DNA of 64,000 nt from Alphaproteobacteria bacterium (GCA_026400815.1 JAPLOI010000080.1:1-64000), one strand, 5' to 3'. Shown: positions 10,990 to 20,073, counted from the first letter of the stretch. The notes: generated by a model from the sequence alone, not told the origin. A program made the numbers and translations.

Positions 10990-11738
10990 CAGGCGGACAG
11001 CTTCGCCATCACCGCCTCGTCCACCTCGAAGTTGGCCCACACGTTCTGCACGTCGTCATTGTCCTCCAGCACGTCCAGCAGCTTCATCACCGACGCCGCG
11101 CGGTCCTCGTCCAGGCTCGCCGTGGTGTTCGGCCGCCATTCCAGCTTCGCAGACTCCGGCGCGCCGAACTTCACTTCCAGCGCATCGCGCACCGCGAACA
11201 TATCCTCCACGGGCATCGTCACCTCATGCCCCTCGGCGCTGCTCTCCACATTCTCGGCACCCGCCTCGATCGCCGCCTCCAGCATCGCATCCTCGCTGGC
11301 GACACTTGCGGCATACCGCACCACGCCGAGCCGGGAGAACAAAAAAGAAACGGAATTCGTCTCGCCCAGCGCGCCGCCATGCTTGGCGAAGGCCGCCCGC
11401 ACGTCAGACGCGGTGCGGTTGCGGTTATCCGTCAGCGCCTCCACGATCACCGCCACGCCCGCGGGGCCGTAGCCCTCGTAGCGCACCTCCATGTAGTCCT
11501 CGCCCTGCTGCGCGCCCGCCGCCTTCTTGATCGCGCGATCAATGGCATCGCGCGTCATGTTCTGCTTCAGCGCCGCCAGCACGCCCGCCCGCAACCGCGG
11601 ATTCGCCGCCGGGTCCGGCAAACCCGCCCGCGCCGCCACCGTGATCTCCCGGATCAACTTGGCAAACACCTTGGCCCGCTTGGCGTCCTGCGCGCCCTTG
11701 CGATGCATGATGTTCTTGAACTGCGAATGCCCGGCCAT
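10989..11738 (-). CDS. YebC/PmpR family regulator
   Basis: Member of the YebC/TACO1 family. Homologues act as DNA-binding regulators, and related proteins assist translation through proline stretches. The start [21 protein letters not shown] is the family signature; [23 protein letters not shown] and [17 protein letters not shown] are also diagnostic. 249 aa is standard. It heads the ruvC-ruvA cluster, a common arrangement. The window is rich in polyproline proteins (TolA, the OmpA-like protein) and also encodes EF-P, which fits a translation role, but this is inference. Confidence 0.95.
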   Translation of the reverse strand: MAGHSQFKNIMHRKGAQDAKRAKVFAKLIREITVAARAGLPDPAANPRLRAGVLAALKQNMTRDAIDRAIKKAAGAQQGEDYMEVRYEGYGPAGVAVIVEALTDNRNRTASDVRAAFAKHGGALGETNSVSFLFSRLGVVRYAASVASEDAMLEAAIEAGAENVESSAEGHEVTMPVEDMFAVRDALEVKFGAPESAKLEWRPNTTASLDEDRAASVMKLLDVLEDNDDVQNVWANFEVDEAVMAKLSA

Positions 11739-11786
11739 GTGCCCCTCATTGTCGAAACCTTTGGCGCCTGGGTAGTGGAGAGAAAG

Positions 11787-11985
11787 GCAAGGCCAGGGCT
11801 CTGCCCTGGACCCGCCAGGGGGCCAGCGCCCCCTGGACCCGCGTCTTCTTCCGCCTTCGGCGGGGAGGGGCCATCGAGGCCGATCGAACCGTCGACACGG
11901 CCCCTCCCCGCCGAAGGCGGAACAGGTATGGGGTTCCAAGGGCCGCTGCCCTTGGTGGGGTCCAGGGGCAAAGCCCCTGGCCTTC
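11787..11985. repeat. Composite palindromic dispersed repeat
   Basis: The 280-base gap between yebC and the phosphoesterase gene is almost filled by a nested palindrome. The inner arms are a perfect 22-bp inverted pair (11851-11872 and 11899-11920, starting CCGCCTTCGGCGGGGAGG). The outer arms are GC-rich modules of the form CCAGGG-loop-CCCTGGACCC (about 11793-11838 and, reversed, 11936-11983). The stretch 11815-11836 recurs exactly, inverted, at 29273-29294. No ORF is supported here. Confidence 0.8.
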
Positions 11986-12018
11986 CTTCCTCTCCGCCGC
12001 CGAAGCGTCGAGGGGTTT

Positions 12019-12834
12019 CTACACCGATGGCATGGTCTGTGACAGTCGCCCGCCCAGGCGCACCGGTTCCACGGCGGTAGCCAAGCCTGTGGCATCGTCC
12101 GTCACCACGAACAGCCCGCACAGCGTCGCCTCGCCATCGGCCGGCGCCAGGCGTTCGCCCGGCATCTTGCGCCAGAACCGGATGGCGGCCCCTTCCTTCT
12201 GCATGCCGATCACGCTGTCATAATCGCCGCACATCCCGGCATCGGACTGGAAGGCCGTGCCGCCGGGCAGGATCTGATAATCCGAAGTGGGGCAGTGCGT
12301 GTGCGTGCCCACCACCAGGGAAACCTGGCCATCGAAGCTGTGGGCGAAGGCCATTTTTTCGCTGGTGGCCTCGGCATGGAAATCCACCACGATGGCGGAG
12401 ACGGAGGAGCCGAGCTTGTATTTGGCCAGTTCCTGCGCGGAGAGCCGGAACGGGCAATCCAGCGCATCCATGAACAACCGGCCCATGGCGTTGATCACCA
12501 CGGCGCGGCGCCGGTCGGGCAGTTCCACCGTGGTGGCGCCGGCGCCGGGCGTGCCGGGCGGGAAGTTCAGCGGCCGGATGAGGCGCGGCGTCTCGGCGAT
12601 GTAGCCGAGGATTTCCTTGCGGTCCCAGGCATGGTTGCCCAGCGTGATCACGTCGGCCCCGGCCGCGAAGAACGCCTTTGCCATGTCTGGCGCCAGGCCG
12701 AAGCCGTGCGACGCATTCTCGCCGTTGACCACCACCAGCTCAGCCCGCAGGGTTCGCCGGAGTTCCGGCAGCTTCGCCACCAGCGCATCGCGCCCGCTGC
12801 GGCCCACGACATCGCCCAGGAATAGAATTCGCAT
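12019..12834 (-). CDS. YmdB-type metallophosphoesterase (TIGR00282-like)
   Basis: Calcineurin-like phosphoesterase of the YmdB group, whose characterised members hydrolyse 2',3'-cyclic nucleotides. Metal-binding motifs run in order: [51 protein letters not shown] and [12 protein letters not shown]. 271 aa fits the family. The gene is monocistronic or the last of a minus-strand unit. The physiological role in Alphaproteobacteria is unknown. Confidence 0.92.
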   Translation of the reverse strand: MRILFLGDVVGRSGRDALVAKLPELRRTLRAELVVVNGENASHGFGLAPDMAKAFFAAGADVITLGNHAWDRKEILGYIAETPRLIRPLNFPPGTPGAGATTVELPDRRRAVVINAMGRLFMDALDCPFRLSAQELAKYKLGSSVSAIVVDFHAEATSEKMAFAHSFDGQVSLVVGTHTHCPTSDYQILPGGTAFQSDAGMCGDYDSVIGMQKEGAAIRFWRKMPGERLAPADGEATLCGLFVVTDDATGLATAVEPVRLGGRLSQTMPSV

Positions 12835-12925
12835 CCGCGCGGCGTAGGCGCCGTCTTACGCGAAGTCAACGAGCCCAGCCCGGCCAAGCCGTGGTAGGGT
12901 GACGCACCCACGAGAGGAGTCCGAC

Positions 12926-13258
12926 ATGCCCAACGACGCCCAGCCCACCACCATCCGCACCATCCGCTTCGACGCCGCGACGCAGCCGGACGAGGGCAAG
13001 CGCATGACCAGCAAGAACTGGTACCAGCGCGATGGCTTCCGCGCCGGCTTCTGGGCCGCCCAGCCGGGCCGCGCCGACATCCACTACACCAAGGACGAGC
13101 TGTGCACGCTGCTGGAAGGCGAGGTGCGCCTGACGGACGAAAGCGGCGTCACCGAAACCTACCGCGCCGGCGACACCTTCCTGATCCCCAAGGGTTTCAA
13201 GGGCGTGTGGGAAACAGTTCTGCCCGTCCGCAAGTTCTACGCGATCCAGGAAGGCTAG
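12926..13258 (+). CDS. Small cupin-domain protein (cupin_3/DUF861 type)
   Basis: Single-domain cupin of 110 aa. Typical features are RAGFWAAQPGRADIHYTKDELCTLLEGEVRLTDESG and YRAGDTFLIPKGFKGVWE. The ATG at 12926 follows GAGAGGAG; an in-frame ATG at 12899 lacks a ribosome site. Members often resemble ureidoglycine aminohydrolase-type or sugar-binding cupins, but no substrate can be assigned. The stop overlaps the stop of the convergent cyclo-ligase gene by 4 bases (CTAG). Confidence 0.85.
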   Translation: MPNDAQPTTIRTIRFDAATQPDEGKRMTSKNWYQRDGFRAGFWAAQPGRADIHYTKDELCTLLEGEVRLTDESGVTETYRAGDTFLIPKGFKGVWETVLPVRKFYAIQEG

Positions 13259-13854
13259 TCCCCAAGGGTGGGCGACGAGCCCACCCGCACCACCCCCAGC
13301 TCGGTGGCCACAGCCTGCAGCCGCGCGTCCAGCGCATCGGCCGGCACCTCCGCCACTTCCTGCGCCGCCCAGCCGCAGCCGATCGCCACCGCGCCGGGCA
13401 ACCCCGCCAGCGTGCGGTCGTAGTAGCCGCCGCCATAGCCCAGCCGCCGCCCGGCCCGGTCGAAGGCCAGCAGCGGAACCAGCAGCCAATCGGGGGCCAG
13501 CACCTCGCCAGTGGGGCGCAGCGTGCCGAAGCGTTCGGTCACCATCGCCATGCCGGGCGCCCAGCGCCTGAAGATCAAGGGATTTCCCCGCGGCGGCGTC
13601 TCCGGCAGCACCACAATGTGCCCGCGCCGGTGGAGCGCTTCCAGCAGCGGGCGGATGTCGATTTCCGGCCCCATCGGCCAGAACCCGCTCACCACCGCGC
13701 CCGCAGGCGGCGGCATCTCGGCCAGCAGGCGTTCGCCCAATGCGCGCCCCAGCGCCGGGTCCAGCCCAGACCGCCGCGCCAACGCAACCACCCTGGCCGC
13801 CCGCTTGGCGGCAGCGAGGTCATCGTTCGGAGGAGAAGAGTGTGGAGCCACCAT
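13255..13854 (-). CDS. 5-formyltetrahydrofolate cyclo-ligase
   Basis: Converts 5-formyl-THF to 5,10-methenyl-THF using ATP. Diagnostic segments are AAAKRAARVVALARR (N-terminal substrate-binding), VVLPETPPRGNPLIFRRW, DWLLVPLLAFDRAGRRLGYGGGYYDRTL (catalytic loop) and IGCGWAAQ. 199 aa from ATG 13854. It lies just downstream of the 6S RNA and zapA, the conserved zapA-ssrS-ygfA arrangement in which the 6S transcript often runs into this gene. Confidence 0.94.
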   Translation of the reverse strand: MVAPHSSPPNDDLAAAKRAARVVALARRSGLDPALGRALGERLLAEMPPPAGAVVSGFWPMGPEIDIRPLLEALHRRGHIVVLPETPPRGNPLIFRRWAPGMAMVTERFGTLRPTGEVLAPDWLLVPLLAFDRAGRRLGYGGGYYDRTLAGLPGAVAIGCGWAAQEVAEVPADALDARLQAVATELGVVRVGSSPTLGD

Positions 13855-13861
13855 GGCCGTT

Positions 13862-13996
13862 GGCGGTGCATCCTCCCAAGGCCTGCGTGAGCAGGTGGGC
13901 ACCAGTTACCGAAACCAGGATTCCGACAGAGCCAGCTCCCAGGAGTTGCTTATTGGCCCTGGGGATGTAGTGCCTGACGCACCCAGTAGCCCCACC
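13862..13996 (-). ncRNA. ssrS: 6S RNA (SsrS), ends approximate
   Basis: The gap between zapA and the cyclo-ligase gene is the canonical place for 6S RNA, which mimics an open promoter and binds the sigma-70 holoenzyme. On the minus strand the sequence folds as one irregular rod. The closing stem GGTGCGTC pairs with GATGCACC (13976-13983 with 13865-13872); inside it GGCAC pairs with GTGCC; further in CAGGGCCA pairs with TGGCTCTG around CTCCTGGGAG. Unpaired stretches between these stems match the expected central bubble. Size is about 135-145 nt. A covariance-model hit to RF00013 would confirm it. Confidence 0.78.
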
Positions 13997-14000
13997 CGCC

Positions 14001-14351
14001 CTATGTAGGCGCCGCGTCGCCCCGCTGCAACTCAAGCTGGGCGGCAATCTGCTCGGCGCGCGCAGCAAGTTTCGCAATCCGCTTCGCCTCGGCATCGCCC
14101 CTGGTCCGCGCCGGCTTGTTGGAGGCCACACGCAGCCCATCGGCTTCCACCTTCAGGTCGTGCAGTTCATCGGCCATGAGCAGGGCCGCCAACACCAGCA
14201 GCCGCGCCTCGCCGGACTGGCCGCCCAGCGCCTTGATGCTGTCGATGCGGTTTTCCACCTCGCGCGCCATGGCAACAAGGTGCTGCTCCTGCCCATCCTC
14301 GCAGCCGACGGTGTAGCTGTAGCCGTTGATCCGAACGTTTACCTGCGGCAC
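14001..14351 (-). CDS. zapA: Cell division protein ZapA
   Basis: FtsZ-ring-associated protein that promotes FtsZ bundling. The motif VNVRINGYSYTVGCEDGQEQHL (start) is diagnostic, followed by AREVENRIDSIK and a C-terminal coiled coil (about 55-110, LLVLAALLMADELHDLK...AEAKRIAKLAARAEQIAAQLELQ). The GTG start at 14349-14351 has GGAGGA 5 bases upstream; the ATG at 14423 would add an unrelated 24-residue extension. 116 aa. Confidence 0.92.
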   Translation of the reverse strand: MPQVNVRINGYSYTVGCEDGQEQHLVAMAREVENRIDSIKALGGQSGEARLLVLAALLMADELHDLKVEADGLRVASNKPARTRGDAEAKRIAKLAARAEQIAAQLELQRGDAAPT

Positions 14352-14406
14352 GGCAATCCTCCAAGCTGGCGGAGCAACGGGGGCGGAGCGGAATCGCGGG
14401 AAGGCC

Positions 14407-14619
14407 TCAGCCTGCCAGCGCACCGCGCAGTTGCGCGATCAGCCCGTCCAGCCGCTGCGTCACGGCCGCCACATCCACATCCGACCCTTCGGCCGAATCG
14501 GCGGGATTCGCAACCGCGGCCGCTGCCACCGGCAACGGGCGCGCGGCCAGGGCGGCGATCCGCTCCAGCGCCTCTTCCAGCCGCGAGGCAGCCGCCTCGC
14601 TCTCGGTATCGTCGCTCAA
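14407..14619 (-). CDS. Small coiled-coil protein upstream of zapA (DUF4164-like)
   Basis: 70-aa acidic protein predicted as a helical coiled coil: SRLEEALERIAAL near residues 12-25 and TQRLDGLIAQLRGAL at the C-terminus, joined by an Ala/Pro-rich linker. The start is TTG at 14617-14619 with GGAGG 5-6 bases upstream. Short DUF4164-like proteins commonly precede zapA in Alphaproteobacteria, so a cell-division role is likely but inferred from position only. Confidence 0.75.
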   Translation of the reverse strand: MSDDTESEAAASRLEEALERIAALAARPLPVAAAAVANPADSAEGSDVDVAAVTQRLDGLIAQLRGALAG

Positions 14620-14673
14620 GCCTGCCTCCGCCGCATCCGATGCAACTTGAGTTCATCCCCATCAGCCGATTGA

Positions 14674-15123
14674 ATGTCAAGCATGTTCCCCCCTCAAGCC
14701 GACTCCGCGGGCGAAACCGCCCTGCCCCCTGCCGTCGTCGTGCACGGGCTGGAACACGCCCTCGCGGCCCTGGCGCAGGGCCTGCCGATCACATTGCTGT
14801 CCGCCCCCGGGGCCGGCGCGTTTGCCGGCGCGCTGTGGTGGCGCGAACTGGTCGCCCAGGCCCGCGCCGCCCATCCGGCCATCCCCTGCGCCGATATCCT
14901 GGACTGCGCCGACGCCCCCGGCCGCGCCATGGCCGCCATCCGCGCCGGCCAGGCCATCCTGGTGCTCGATCCCGCCTGCCCCGCCTTTGCCCGCGTGGCC
15001 AGCCTTGCCCGCGTGCTGCCGGCCCGCCCGGCGGCACTCGATCTCGGCCTGCGCGGCGCCGAACGCCGGTTGCGCGCCTGGCTCCGGGGGGCGACAGATG
15101 ACAGCATCGCGCCGTTGCGCTAA
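14674..15123 (+). CDS. Conserved hypothetical protein upstream of the class I aldolase gene
   Basis: 149-aa Ala-rich protein not recognised with certainty. It has no membrane helix or signal peptide. The pattern PITLLSAPGAGAFAGALWWRELV near residues 36-57 followed by ADILDCADAPGRAMAAIRAGQAILVLDPACPAFARV suggests a Rossmann-like or P-loop-derived fold without a true Walker A lysine. It starts 55 bases from the divergent coiled-coil gene and ends 57 bases before the aldolase, so it may be in that operon. A second start is possible at 14683. Confidence 0.6.
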   Translation: MSSMFPPQADSAGETALPPAVVVHGLEHALAALAQGLPITLLSAPGAGAFAGALWWRELVAQARAAHPAIPCADILDCADAPGRAMAAIRAGQAILVLDPACPAFARVASLARVLPARPAALDLGLRGAERRLRAWLRGATDDSIAPLR

Positions 15124-15180
15124 GGGGCGGAACGAGCCCTTAGGCCGGTCGTGCCGAGGCAAGCAAGCAAGAGGAACCCC

Positions 15181-16101
15181 ATGCGGATCACCCAACGCGT
15201 CAAGAAAATCCTCGACCGGTACGAGAGCGACAACCCCGGCACCAAGGGCAACCTTGCCCGCATCCTCATGGAGGGCAAGCTCGGCGGCACCGGCAAGCTG
15301 GTGATCCTGCCGGTGGACCAGGGCTTCGAGCATGGCCCCGCCCGCTCCTTCGCGCCCAATCCCGCCGCCTATGATCCGCATTACCACTTCCAGCTGGCGA
15401 TCGATGCCGGCCTGTCGGCCTACGCCGCCCCGCTCGGCATGATCGAGGCCGGCGCCGATTCCTACGCCGGCGCCATCCCGACCATCCTGAAGATGAACTC
15501 GTCCAACTCGCTGGCCACCAGCAAGGACCAGGCCGTCACCGCCTCGGTGAACGACGCGCTGCGCCTCGGCTGCTCGGCCATCGGCTTCACCATCTACCCC
15601 GGCAGCGAATACGCCTTCGACCAGATGGAAGAGCTGCGCGAACTGGCCGACGAAGCCAAGTCCGCCGGCCTCGCCGTGGTGTGCTGGTCGTATCCGCGCG
15701 GCCCGAACATCAGCAAGGAAGCCGAGACGGCGATCGACATCTGCGCCTATGCCGCGCACATGGCCGCGCTGATGGGCGCGCACATCATCAAGGTGAAGCC
15801 GCCCACGGGTGCCATGGGCCTGGATGCCGCCAAGAAGGTCTATGAGGCGCAGAAGATCGACACCTCCACGCTGGCCAAGCGCGTGGAACACGTGATGCAG
15901 GCCTCCTTCGCCGGGCGCCGCATCGTGGTGTTCTCGGGCGGCGAGGCGAAGGACCTGGAAGGCCTCTACGAGGAAGTCCGTGGCCTGCGCGACGGTGGCG
16001 CCAACGGCTCCATCATCGGCCGCAACACCTTCCAGCGCCCCAAGGCCGATGCGCTGGCGATGCTCGCCAAGATCATCGAGATCTACCAGGGCAAGGCGTA
16101 A
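15181..16101 (+). CDS. Class I fructose-bisphosphate aldolase (DhnA/FbaB type)
   Basis: Cleaves fructose-1,6-bisphosphate via a Schiff base. Family motifs are [86 protein letters not shown] (Schiff-base Lys in IIKVKPP) and [10 protein letters not shown]. 306 aa, ATG at 15181 after AAGAGGAA. The next gene, thiE, starts 5 bases after the stop. Linked fba-thiE is seen in Rhodospirillales and relatives. Confidence 0.95.
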   Translation: MRITQRVKKILDRYESDNPGTKGNLARILMEGKLGGTGKLVILPVDQGFEHGPARSFAPNPAAYDPHYHFQLAIDAGLSAYAAPLGMIEAGADSYAGAIPTILKMNSSNSLATSKDQAVTASVNDALRLGCSAIGFTIYPGSEYAFDQMEELRELADEAKSAGLAVVCWSYPRGPNISKEAETAIDICAYAAHMAALMGAHIIKVKPPTGAMGLDAAKKVYEAQKIDTSTLAKRVEHVMQASFAGRRIVVFSGGEAKDLEGLYEEVRGLRDGGANGSIIGRNTFQRPKADALAMLAKIIEIYQGKA

Positions 16102-16106
16102 CCACC

Positions 16107-16757
16107 ATGGCCGGCGAAGGTGAACAGGGCTGCCGACTCTATCTGATCACCCCGCCGGCCATTGATCTGAAAAGATTTCCATCCCTGATGGCGGAAGCGC
16201 TCGATGCCGGCGATGTCGGTGCCGTGCAGCTCCGCCTGAAGGACCTCGAAGACGACGCCCTGAAGCGTGCCATCGATGCGCTGCGCCCCGTGGTGCAATC
16301 CCGCGGCGTCGCCTTCCTGATGAACGACCGGCCGGACCTCGCCGTGAAGCATGGCTGCGACGGCGCCCATGTCGGCCAGCAGGACACGCCGGCCACCACC
16401 GCCCGCAAGATCCTCGGCCCCGACCTCACCCTCGGCGTCACCTGCCACGACAGCCGCGACCTCGCCATGACCGCGGGCGACGAAACCGCCGACTATGTGG
16501 CCTTCGGCGCCTTCTTCCCCACCACCACCAAGGACGCGAAGTTCCGTGCCACGCCAGACATCCTGGAGTGGTGGTCGGAAATGATGGAAATCCCCTGCGT
16601 CGCCATCGGCGGCATCACGGCGGAGAACTGCCCCCCGCTGGTGCAGGCGGGGGCGGATTTCCTCGCCGTTGTCGGCGCCGTCTGGAACCATCCCCAAGGC
16701 CCGGGCGCCGGCGTGCGCGCGATGAACCAGGCGATCCAGGCGGCAAGCCTCGCCTAG
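16107..16757 (+). CDS. thiE: Thiamine phosphate synthase ThiE
   Basis: Couples HMP-PP with the thiazole phosphate to give thiamine monophosphate. TIM-barrel motifs are [43 protein letters not shown] (pyrophosphate-binding), [15 protein letters not shown] and [30 protein letters not shown]. 216 aa. No other thiamine gene or TPP riboswitch is nearby, so it appears to be expressed with the aldolase. The stop overlaps the convergent lipoprotein gene by CTAG. Confidence 0.93.
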   Translation: MAGEGEQGCRLYLITPPAIDLKRFPSLMAEALDAGDVGAVQLRLKDLEDDALKRAIDALRPVVQSRGVAFLMNDRPDLAVKHGCDGAHVGQQDTPATTARKILGPDLTLGVTCHDSRDLAMTAGDETADYVAFGAFFPTTTKDAKFRATPDILEWWSEMMEIPCVAIGGITAENCPPLVQAGADFLAVVGAVWNHPQGPGAGVRAMNQAIQAASLA

Positions 16758-17155
16758 GACTGCGCCGGCCAGTTGATCCAGCGGCAGGCATTGCCGCGCA
16801 GCGTGAACGCCGCCACCCGGCTGTTGGCCACCTCGAAGGTCGCCTCGCAATTGCGCTCCACCAGCAGCGGCCCACCGAAGCCATAGCCCATGCCGAAACC
16901 GCCGCGCGGCCCAAAGCCGCCAAACCCGGCCGCCGCCGCCCCGGGCATGTAGCCGGTATCGAGCCAGGATTGCGAATAGGCCAGGAACCGTCGCCCGCCC
17001 GCTTCCACCACCCGGGCCGGAACCCCCATGCGCCGCACCAGCTCCGTCTCGCTGGTGCCCACCAGTTCTCCCAGCCGCGCCTCCAGCTCCTCCCGCCCGG
17101 GGTCGCCGCAGCCCGCCAGGGCGAGCAGCACCAGTCCGATCACCATGCCTCGCAT
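16754..17155 (-). CDS. Putative lipoprotein with SmpA/OmlA-like core
   Basis: 133-aa envelope protein. The ATG at 17155 (GGAGG upstream) opens [19 protein letters not shown] with lipobox LAGC. The core [37 protein letters not shown] resembles SmpA/BamE-like folds that start with a G-x-ter-dl-v-r-r-x-G-x-P motif. A Gly/Phe-rich insert ([19 protein letters not shown]) follows, then [22 protein letters not shown]. It is a paralogue of the next gene. Function is unknown. Confidence 0.75.
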   Translation of the reverse strand: MRGMVIGLVLLALAGCGDPGREELEARLGELVGTSETELVRRMGVPARVVEAGGRRFLAYSQSWLDTGYMPGAAAAGFGGFGPRGGFGMGYGFGGPLLVERNCEATFEVANSRVAAFTLRGNACRWINWPAQS

Positions 17156-17216
17156 GCGCCACCTCCGTCCGACTTTGTCGCCAGCGATCATGGCATCGCC
17201 AGGGCAGCGTGCGCCG

Positions 17217-17570
17217 CTATGGCAGCACCGCCGGCAGCCCGCCCCAGCCGCAGGCCTCGCCCGTGTAGCGATACCCGGTCACGCGCCCATCGCGGCTGGT
17301 GAAGGTGATGTCGCACACAAGGTTCCGCGCCTCGCCGGAACCCCAGCGCGAGAACCATCCGTCGCCCTCCGGCCACACGATGCGCCAGGCCAGCACGGTC
17401 TCGCCGCCCGCCGCCTCGTTGCGCTCCACCACGCGCGGAGCGCCCATCCGCGCCGCCAACTCCGTCACCGGCCGCCCCACCAGCGCGCCGAGCTTCGCCT
17501 CCAGCGCCGCGGTGGAATCCCGCGCGCAGCCGGCCAGCAGAAGCACCAGAAACAACGCCCTCACAGCCAC
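17217..17570 (-). CDS. Putative lipoprotein, paralogue of the neighbouring gene
   Basis: 117-aa lipoprotein: MAVRALFLVLLLAGCARD with lipobox LAGC, then LGALVGRPVTELAARMGAPRVVERN..., CDITFTSRDGRVTGYRYTGEACGW. It shares with the upstream neighbour the pattern LG.LVG..-TEL..RMG.P..V and a Cys-x-(I/A)TF pair near the C-terminus, so the two probably arose by tandem duplication. The start is GTG at 17570, or a second GTG at 17564 giving a GTGA overlap with the epmA stop. Confidence 0.75.
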   Translation of the reverse strand: MAVRALFLVLLLAGCARDSTAALEAKLGALVGRPVTELAARMGAPRVVERNEAAGGETVLAWRIVWPEGDGWFSRWGSGEARNLVCDITFTSRDGRVTGYRYTGEACGWGGLPAVLP

Positions 17571-18547
17571 AGCACCTGGTCGATCCGGTCCGCGCCGCCA
17601 GCCAGCATCGCCAGCCGGTCGAAGCCCAGCGCGATCCCGGCGCAGTCAGGCAAACCATGCTCCAGGGCTGCGAGGAATTCCTCGTCCATCGGCCAGTCCG
17701 GCCCGCCATACAGCGCCTGCCGCCGCGCCCGATCCACCTCGAACCGCGCCCGCTGCTCCACGGGGTCCGTCAGTTCCACGAAGGCGTTGGCCAGTTCCAT
17801 CCCGCAGGCGAACAGCTCGAACCGCTCCGCCACGCGCGGGTCGGCGGGGTCGCGGCGCGCCAGTGCCGCCTGCGCCGCCGGCCAATGCGTCAGGAAGGTG
17901 GGCACCGCCCGCCCGATCGCCGGCTCCACGCGGTCCAGCAGAAGCCGGAAGAACAGATCCTCCCAGTCCTCCCCCTCGCGCAGCCGCACCCCGGCCTGCG
18001 CCGCCAGGGCGGGCGCGTCATCGAGCGTGCCAAGCAGATCCGCTCCCACATGGCGCGAAAAAGCCTCGGCAACCGTCAGGCATTCAAAGCCTTCCAGCGA
18101 AACGGTGATCCCCCGGCAGGTCACCACCGGCGGCAGCACCGCTTGCAGCAGGGCGAAGGTCTCCTCGATCAGGTCGTCCATCGTGCCGCCGGGCCGGTAC
18201 CATTCCAGCATGGTGAATTCCGGCGCATGCTGGTCGCTGCCCTCGCCGTTGCGCCACACCCGCGCCAGCTGGAAGCAGCGCCCGACGCCCCCGGCCAGCA
18301 GCTTCTTCATCGCGAATTCCGGCGAGGTATGCAGCCGCAGCGCGCGGCGCTCCCCCTCCGGCGTCACCTGCTCGGTGGCGAAGGTGGCCAGGTGAACCTC
18401 CTCCCCCGGCGCCACCACGGCATAGGGCGTCTCCACCTCCAGGTAGCCGCGCGCGCCGAAGAAGGCCCGCACCCCCGCGGCCACCCGGGCCCGACGGCGC
18501 AGGAAGCCCATGCGTGCCTCAAGGCTCTCGGGATGCCAGCGCGGCAT
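17561..18547 (-). CDS. epmA: EF-P lysine aminoacylase EpmA (GenX/PoxA)
   Basis: Truncated lysyl-tRNA synthetase paralogue that attaches lysine to elongation factor P instead of tRNA. Class II motifs are present: motif 2 ARVWRNGEGSDQHAPEFTMLEWY (near 105) and motif 3 GIALGFDRLAML near the C-terminus. The N-terminal anticodon-binding OB domain is absent, and 328 aa is the EpmA length. efp lies about 960 bases away on the other strand, which supports the assignment. The start ATG 18547 overlaps the phzF-like stop (TGATG). epmB is not in the window. Confidence 0.93.
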   Translation of the reverse strand: MPRWHPESLEARMGFLRRRARVAAGVRAFFGARGYLEVETPYAVVAPGEEVHLATFATEQVTPEGERRALRLHTSPEFAMKKLLAGGVGRCFQLARVWRNGEGSDQHAPEFTMLEWYRPGGTMDDLIEETFALLQAVLPPVVTCRGITVSLEGFECLTVAEAFSRHVGADLLGTLDDAPALAAQAGVRLREGEDWEDLFFRLLLDRVEPAIGRAVPTFLTHWPAAQAALARRDPADPRVAERFELFACGMELANAFVELTDPVEQRARFEVDRARRQALYGGPDWPMDEEFLAALEHGLPDCAGIALGFDRLAMLAGGADRIDQVLWL

Positions 18548-19407
18548 CACGGCACGCGAAGCAGGCGCCCCTCCCCCACCACCACCGCCCCGCCGCCGAT
18601 GGTGATGGCATGCACCACCCCGCCCACCCGTGTGGCCGTGGCATGGATCAGGCTCGGCCGCCCCATCTCGACACCCTGCGTGATCGCCACGCGATACACC
18701 CCGTCCGCCGGCCCCGGCAGGCTGCCCACCAGCGCCGCGGCCGCCGAGCCCGTCGCCGGATCCTCGCCCACGCCCAGGTCCGGCGCGAACAGCCGCGCAT
18801 GCACCTGCGTCACCCCGTCCTGCACGCCCGTTACCGCATAGACATAGGCGCCGTGCCCCCACAGCCGCGCCTCTGCCGCCTGCCACGCCTCCAGCCGCAA
18901 ACGCGAATGCGCCACCGTTGCCCGGTCGGCCAGCGGCAGGAACAGGAACGCCGTGCCGTAGCCCGCCTCGAAGGCAGGCGCCGCAAGCGCCGGCACGCAC
19001 ACCATGGCCGCGATCTCGGCATCCGGCACGCCGGGCTGCCGCACCTCCGGCGCGCCCTCGCGATGGAATGTCGCCGTGCCCTCGCCCACCTCCACCCGCA
19101 CCGGCCCCACCTTCAGCTCGAACACGCACTCCCCGGCCACCCGGCCCAGATGGCGCAGCGCCAGTGCCGTGCCCACAATCGGATGCCCGGCAAACGGCAG
19201 CTCCGCCCCCGGCGTGAAGATCCGCACCCGGAACCGCCCGGGTGCGGCGCCAGGGGTCACGAAGGTGGTTTCCGACAGGTTGAACTCGCGCGCGATCGCC
19301 TGCATCTGCGCGGTGTCCAGCCCCTCGGCATCCGGCAGCACCGCCAGCTGGTTGCCGCCATAGGCCCGGTCGGTGAACACATCGGCCAACAGATATGCGT
19401 ACGGCAT
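18547..19407 (-). CDS. PhzF family isomerase/epimerase-like protein
   Basis: Member of the phenazine PhzF/diaminopimelate-epimerase-like fold family. Visible motifs are VFTDRAYGGNQLAVLPDA, REFNLSETTFVTP (catalytic Glu in SETTF), ELPFAGHPIVGTALAL and GVGEDPATGSAAAAL. 286 aa with two related halves is typical. The ATG at 19407 follows GGGAGGG. No phenazine genes are present, so the substrate is unknown; the true role is unlikely to be phenazine synthesis. It may be co-transcribed with epmA. Confidence 0.92.
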   Translation of the reverse strand: MPYAYLLADVFTDRAYGGNQLAVLPDAEGLDTAQMQAIAREFNLSETTFVTPGAAPGRFRVRIFTPGAELPFAGHPIVGTALALRHLGRVAGECVFELKVGPVRVEVGEGTATFHREGAPEVRQPGVPDAEIAAMVCVPALAAPAFEAGYGTAFLFLPLADRATVAHSRLRLEAWQAAEARLWGHGAYVYAVTGVQDGVTQVHARLFAPDLGVGEDPATGSAAAALVGSLPGPADGVYRVAITQGVEMGRPSLIHATATRVGGVVHAITIGGGAVVVGEGRLLRVP

Positions 19408-19506
19408 AGAACCCTCCCGCAAGACAACGCCGGCCCGTTCTTGCCCGCCCGGCCCGTTCCGTCTAGACACCGCGCTCCGAACCGCACCCTATCCGCGAGA
19501 GTGACG

Positions 19507-20073
19507 ATGAAGCAGCAGGCGAACCTGATCCGCGCCGGCCAGGTGCTTGAGCACGAAGGCCAGCGCTGGACCGTGCTCAAGCAGCAGATCATCACCCCTG
19601 GCAAGGGCGGCGCCTTCATCCAGGTGGAGATGCGCAACCTCAAGACCGGCAACAAGACCAACGAGCGCTGGCGCACGGCCGATACCGTGGAGCGCCTGCA
19701 GACCGACCAGAAGGAGTACACCTACTCCTACTCCGACGGCGACAACCTCGTTCTGATGGATCCCGAGACCTTCGAGCAGGCGATGATCCCCGCCGAGCTC
19801 CTCGGCGACCAGCTGCCCTACCTGCAGGACAACATGACCATCGAAGTGGATCTGGTGGAGAACGACCCCGTCGCCGTCCACCTGCCCTCCACCGCCATCC
19901 TGGAAGTGGTGGAAGCCGATCCGGTGGTGAAGGGGCAGACCGCCTCCTCCTCCTACAAGCCGGCCAAGCTCTCCAACGGCGTGAAGGTGCAGGTGCCGCC
20001 CTTCATCGAGGCCGGCGAACGGATCGTGGTCCGCATCGAGGATTCCACCTACGTGGAGCGCTTCAAGGGCTGA
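19507..20073 (+). CDS. efp: Elongation factor P
   Basis: Relieves ribosome stalling at polyproline. Three beta-barrel domains over 188 aa: KOW-like start MKQQANLIRAGQVLEHEG, the modified loop IITPGKGGAFIQVEMRNLKTG with the target Lys at residue 33, and the C-terminal signature VKVQVPPFIEAGERIVVRIEDSTYVERFKG. A GTG two codons upstream is also possible. The PGKG loop lysine and nearby epmA indicate beta-lysylation-type activation. Several proteins in this window are proline-rich (TolA, the 21.1 kb OmpA-like protein), making EF-P relevant locally. Confidence 0.97.
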   Translation: MKQQANLIRAGQVLEHEGQRWTVLKQQIITPGKGGAFIQVEMRNLKTGNKTNERWRTADTVERLQTDQKEYTYSYSDGDNLVLMDPETFEQAMIPAELLGDQLPYLQDNMTIEVDLVENDPVAVHLPSTAILEVVEADPVVKGQTASSSYKPAKLSNGVKVQVPPFIEAGERIVVRIEDSTYVERFKG

